Source: JAGLQA01 sp023135565
GTDB lineage: Bacteria > Acidobacteriota > Aminicenantia > UBA2199
Direction of reading: 5' to 3'
Length of the DNA stretch: 14,475 nucleotides
Assembly: GCA_030639305.1 (NCBI GenBank)
Contig: DAOWCY010000182.1
Location: forward strand, 1-14,475
In this document: piece after piece, positions 13,481 through 14,475 of the stretch
Layout of the letters: every line of letters begins with the position of its first letter
How positions within the stretch are numbered: position 1 is the first letter of the stretch
Position numbers and translations under genes: made by a program
The notes under the pieces: model-generated
Databases searched by the model: none
The model's input: only the letters and a program-made list of their open reading frames with translations
What the model was told of the DNA's origin: nothing

Positions 13481-13630
13481 ATGAAGTTGAACGATTTTTT
13501 TTGTAAGAATTGCGGGAAACCTTTTGATATAGCTGATTTTGTATGCGTATTATTCGATAACGGCGAGCATTTCGATCTTTGCAAGGAATGCCAGGAAGCA
13601 GTTTTTATTGAAATGGAAGGATTAACATGA
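13481..13630 (+). CDS. Small zinc-ribbon protein (49 aa)
   Basis: This short gene has FCKNCGKPF (C8/C11) and LCKECQEAV (C34/C37), two CxxC knuckles 22 residues apart, plus Cys22 and His30 between them. It is a typical one-zinc ribbon of the kind found in small nucleic-acid or protein-binding adaptors. Its SD, GAGG, overlaps the stop codon of the preceding gene. Its own stop overlaps the next ATG (ATGA at 13627-13630), so all three genes are translationally coupled. The partner is unknown; the ArdC-like protein that follows is the obvious candidate. Confidence 0.75.
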   Translation: MKLNDFFCKNCGKPFDIADFVCVLFDNGEHFDLCKECQEAVFIEMEGLT

Positions 13631-14475
13631 GCGGTATTAAATTTGATATAACAAAAAGCGGCAAAGTGTTTATAAGGGGAATCAAAATAAACAACCGCCC
13701 GGAGAAACCGAACGCAAAACAAGTAATTAGCCGTTTCTATGTTTCCCAATTGAGGAAGAATATTGTTCCCTGGTTTTCTTTTTGGAGAAAACCGGAACCA
13801 GTGAATTATTTAACTAAAATTCCATTTCGTGGAATCAATTTTCTTTCTCTGCGCTCCAACACGCGCGGAAAATGCCCCTACTGGGTACCGCGATCCTATG
13901 TTATCGAGAAAGGCTTACAGATCAAAAAAGGGGAGTTAGGCACCTCGGTTATAAAAAAAAAAGGGAATTTTTTTTGTATTGAAACCTTTTTCAACCTCAA
14001 CCAACTGCATGGAATCGATATACCTGTGATCGAAATCCCGGAAAGACAACCCCCTATTGAAAAGAATCACGCATTACAAGAGGTACTCGATTATTTCAAA
14101 TTTGTTGATCTCGATAAATTCGACTTCAAAATGGATGATTTTTTTCTACCTGATGATTATTATTACCGGCTTTTCCAATACTTTTGTTATTACTGGTTTT
14201 GTCATACCGAGAATGAATATTGCCGGTCTAAAAATAATTTTGGAGTTTGCCGGGAGTATAAAAAAGGTATCCCTTTTGCTCCCGACCACTGCGACAAATT
14301 CGCTTTGATTATCAGTTTAGGGGCTGCTTTCCTGTCGTTTTACAGCGGATTATCTACCCCTATGTATATCAAAGAACAGGAGCGCAAAGCATGGTCTTTT
14401 TTGTTAAATGTTAACGAATGCAATCTTTTTTTAGCCGCCGAGATCGCTTTAAAGATGTACGATGAGTTTTTGAAA
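13627..14475 (+). CDS. ArdC-like antirestriction protein with degenerate protease domain (3' end outside)
   Basis: 283 codons are visible before the right edge. Residues ~36-131 match the ArdC N-terminal ssDNA-binding domain: a PW at 48-49, PVNYLTKIPFRGINFLSL (58-75), CPYWVPRSYVIEKG, the KKGELGTSVI signature (100-109) and FNLNQLHGID (122-131). The region from ~178 corresponds to the ArdC zincin domain: YYRLF..., LGAAFL (231-236), later YI-----W. However, the expected HELAH is QYFCY (184-188), and the glutamate before LGAAFL is Ser230, so the zinc site looks lost. ArdC proteins carried by conjugative plasmids help incoming single-stranded DNA evade restriction. The start overlaps the previous stop, with GGAAGGA at 13615-13621. 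Confidence 0.8.
   Translation, partial: MSGIKFDITKSGKVFIRGIKINNRPEKPNAKQVISRFYVSQLRKNIVPWFSFWRKPEPVNYLTKIPFRGINFLSLRSNTRGKCPYWVPRSYVIEKGLQIKKGELGTSVIKKKGNFFCIETFFNLNQLHGIDIPVIEIPERQPPIEKNHALQEVLDYFKFVDLDKFDFKMDDFFLPDDYYYRLFQYFCYYWFCHTENEYCRSKNNFGVCREYKKGIPFAPDHCDKFALIISLGAAFLSFYSGLSTPMYIKEQERKAWSFLLNVNECNLFLAAEIALKMYDEFLK

Noticed and set aside
14057..14308. 83-aa hydrophobic frame inside the ArdC-like gene
   Set aside because: It is an out-of-frame shadow. The ArdC-like frame continues open through it with strong family motifs.
1..14475. tRNA or rRNA genes
   Set aside because: I saw no cloverleaf with a GTTCRANNC-type T-arm and CCA-adjacent acceptor stem, and no rRNA-like conserved sequence. 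A covariance-model scan was not possible here.

Overview
The window looks like the backbone and part of the cargo of a plasmid, or plasmid-like replicon, from a bacterium that uses sigma-54. A partition module (parA-parB with a parS-like palindrome) converges on a RepA_C-family replication initiator gene. Behind the rep promoter lies a long origin with 17 iterons, several TTTTCCACA DnaA boxes and an AT-rich melting region. I cannot name the host. Base composition is moderately AT-rich, SD sequences are strong (AGGAGG/GGGAGG), and sigma-54 promoters, a DUF6429-like gene and a pilin-like gene are present. This fits an anaerobic or environmental diderm or related lineage, but that is only inference.

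Layout: 1-261, 3' end of an unrecognised gene. 424-2539, sigma-70 promoter, parA, parB and a parS-like site. 2662-3798 (minus), rep with a C-terminal zinc ribbon; its stop codon lies inside an isolated iteron. 3816-5060, rep promoter and origin. 5159-5890, a coiled-coil/membrane protein that seems to lack its 5' end. 6219-6837, first sigma-54 unit (153-aa unknown protein). 7133-7975, copy A of a ~0.5 kb promoter cassette, interrupted by a 262-bp MITE-like element. 7993-11989, two-gene operon: a DUF4942-like protein with a beta-clamp-binding motif, then a 1044-aa adenine-type DNA methyltransferase/SNF2-like helicase fusion. 11997-12505, copy B of the cassette. 12528-13630, leader peptide, DUF6429-like gene, terminator, pilin-like protein and small zinc-ribbon protein. 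13627-14475, start of an ArdC-like antirestriction protein whose metalloprotease motif appears destroyed.

The most unusual feature is regulatory. Three accessory units (starting at 6376, 7993 and 12577) each follow a well-formed -24/-12 sigma-54 promoter. Each promoter is preceded by two dyads of the form TGACAAA-TTTGTCA, centred about 22 bp (two helical turns) apart. Two of the promoters lie on near-duplicate ~508-bp intergenic modules flanking the methyltransferase-helicase operon. I read this as a plasmid-borne sigma-54 regulon in which one enhancer-binding protein, not seen here, switches on DNA-modification/antirestriction cargo, perhaps during transfer or stress. The promoters, dyads and repeats are visible in the sequence; the activator, trigger and biological role are inferred.
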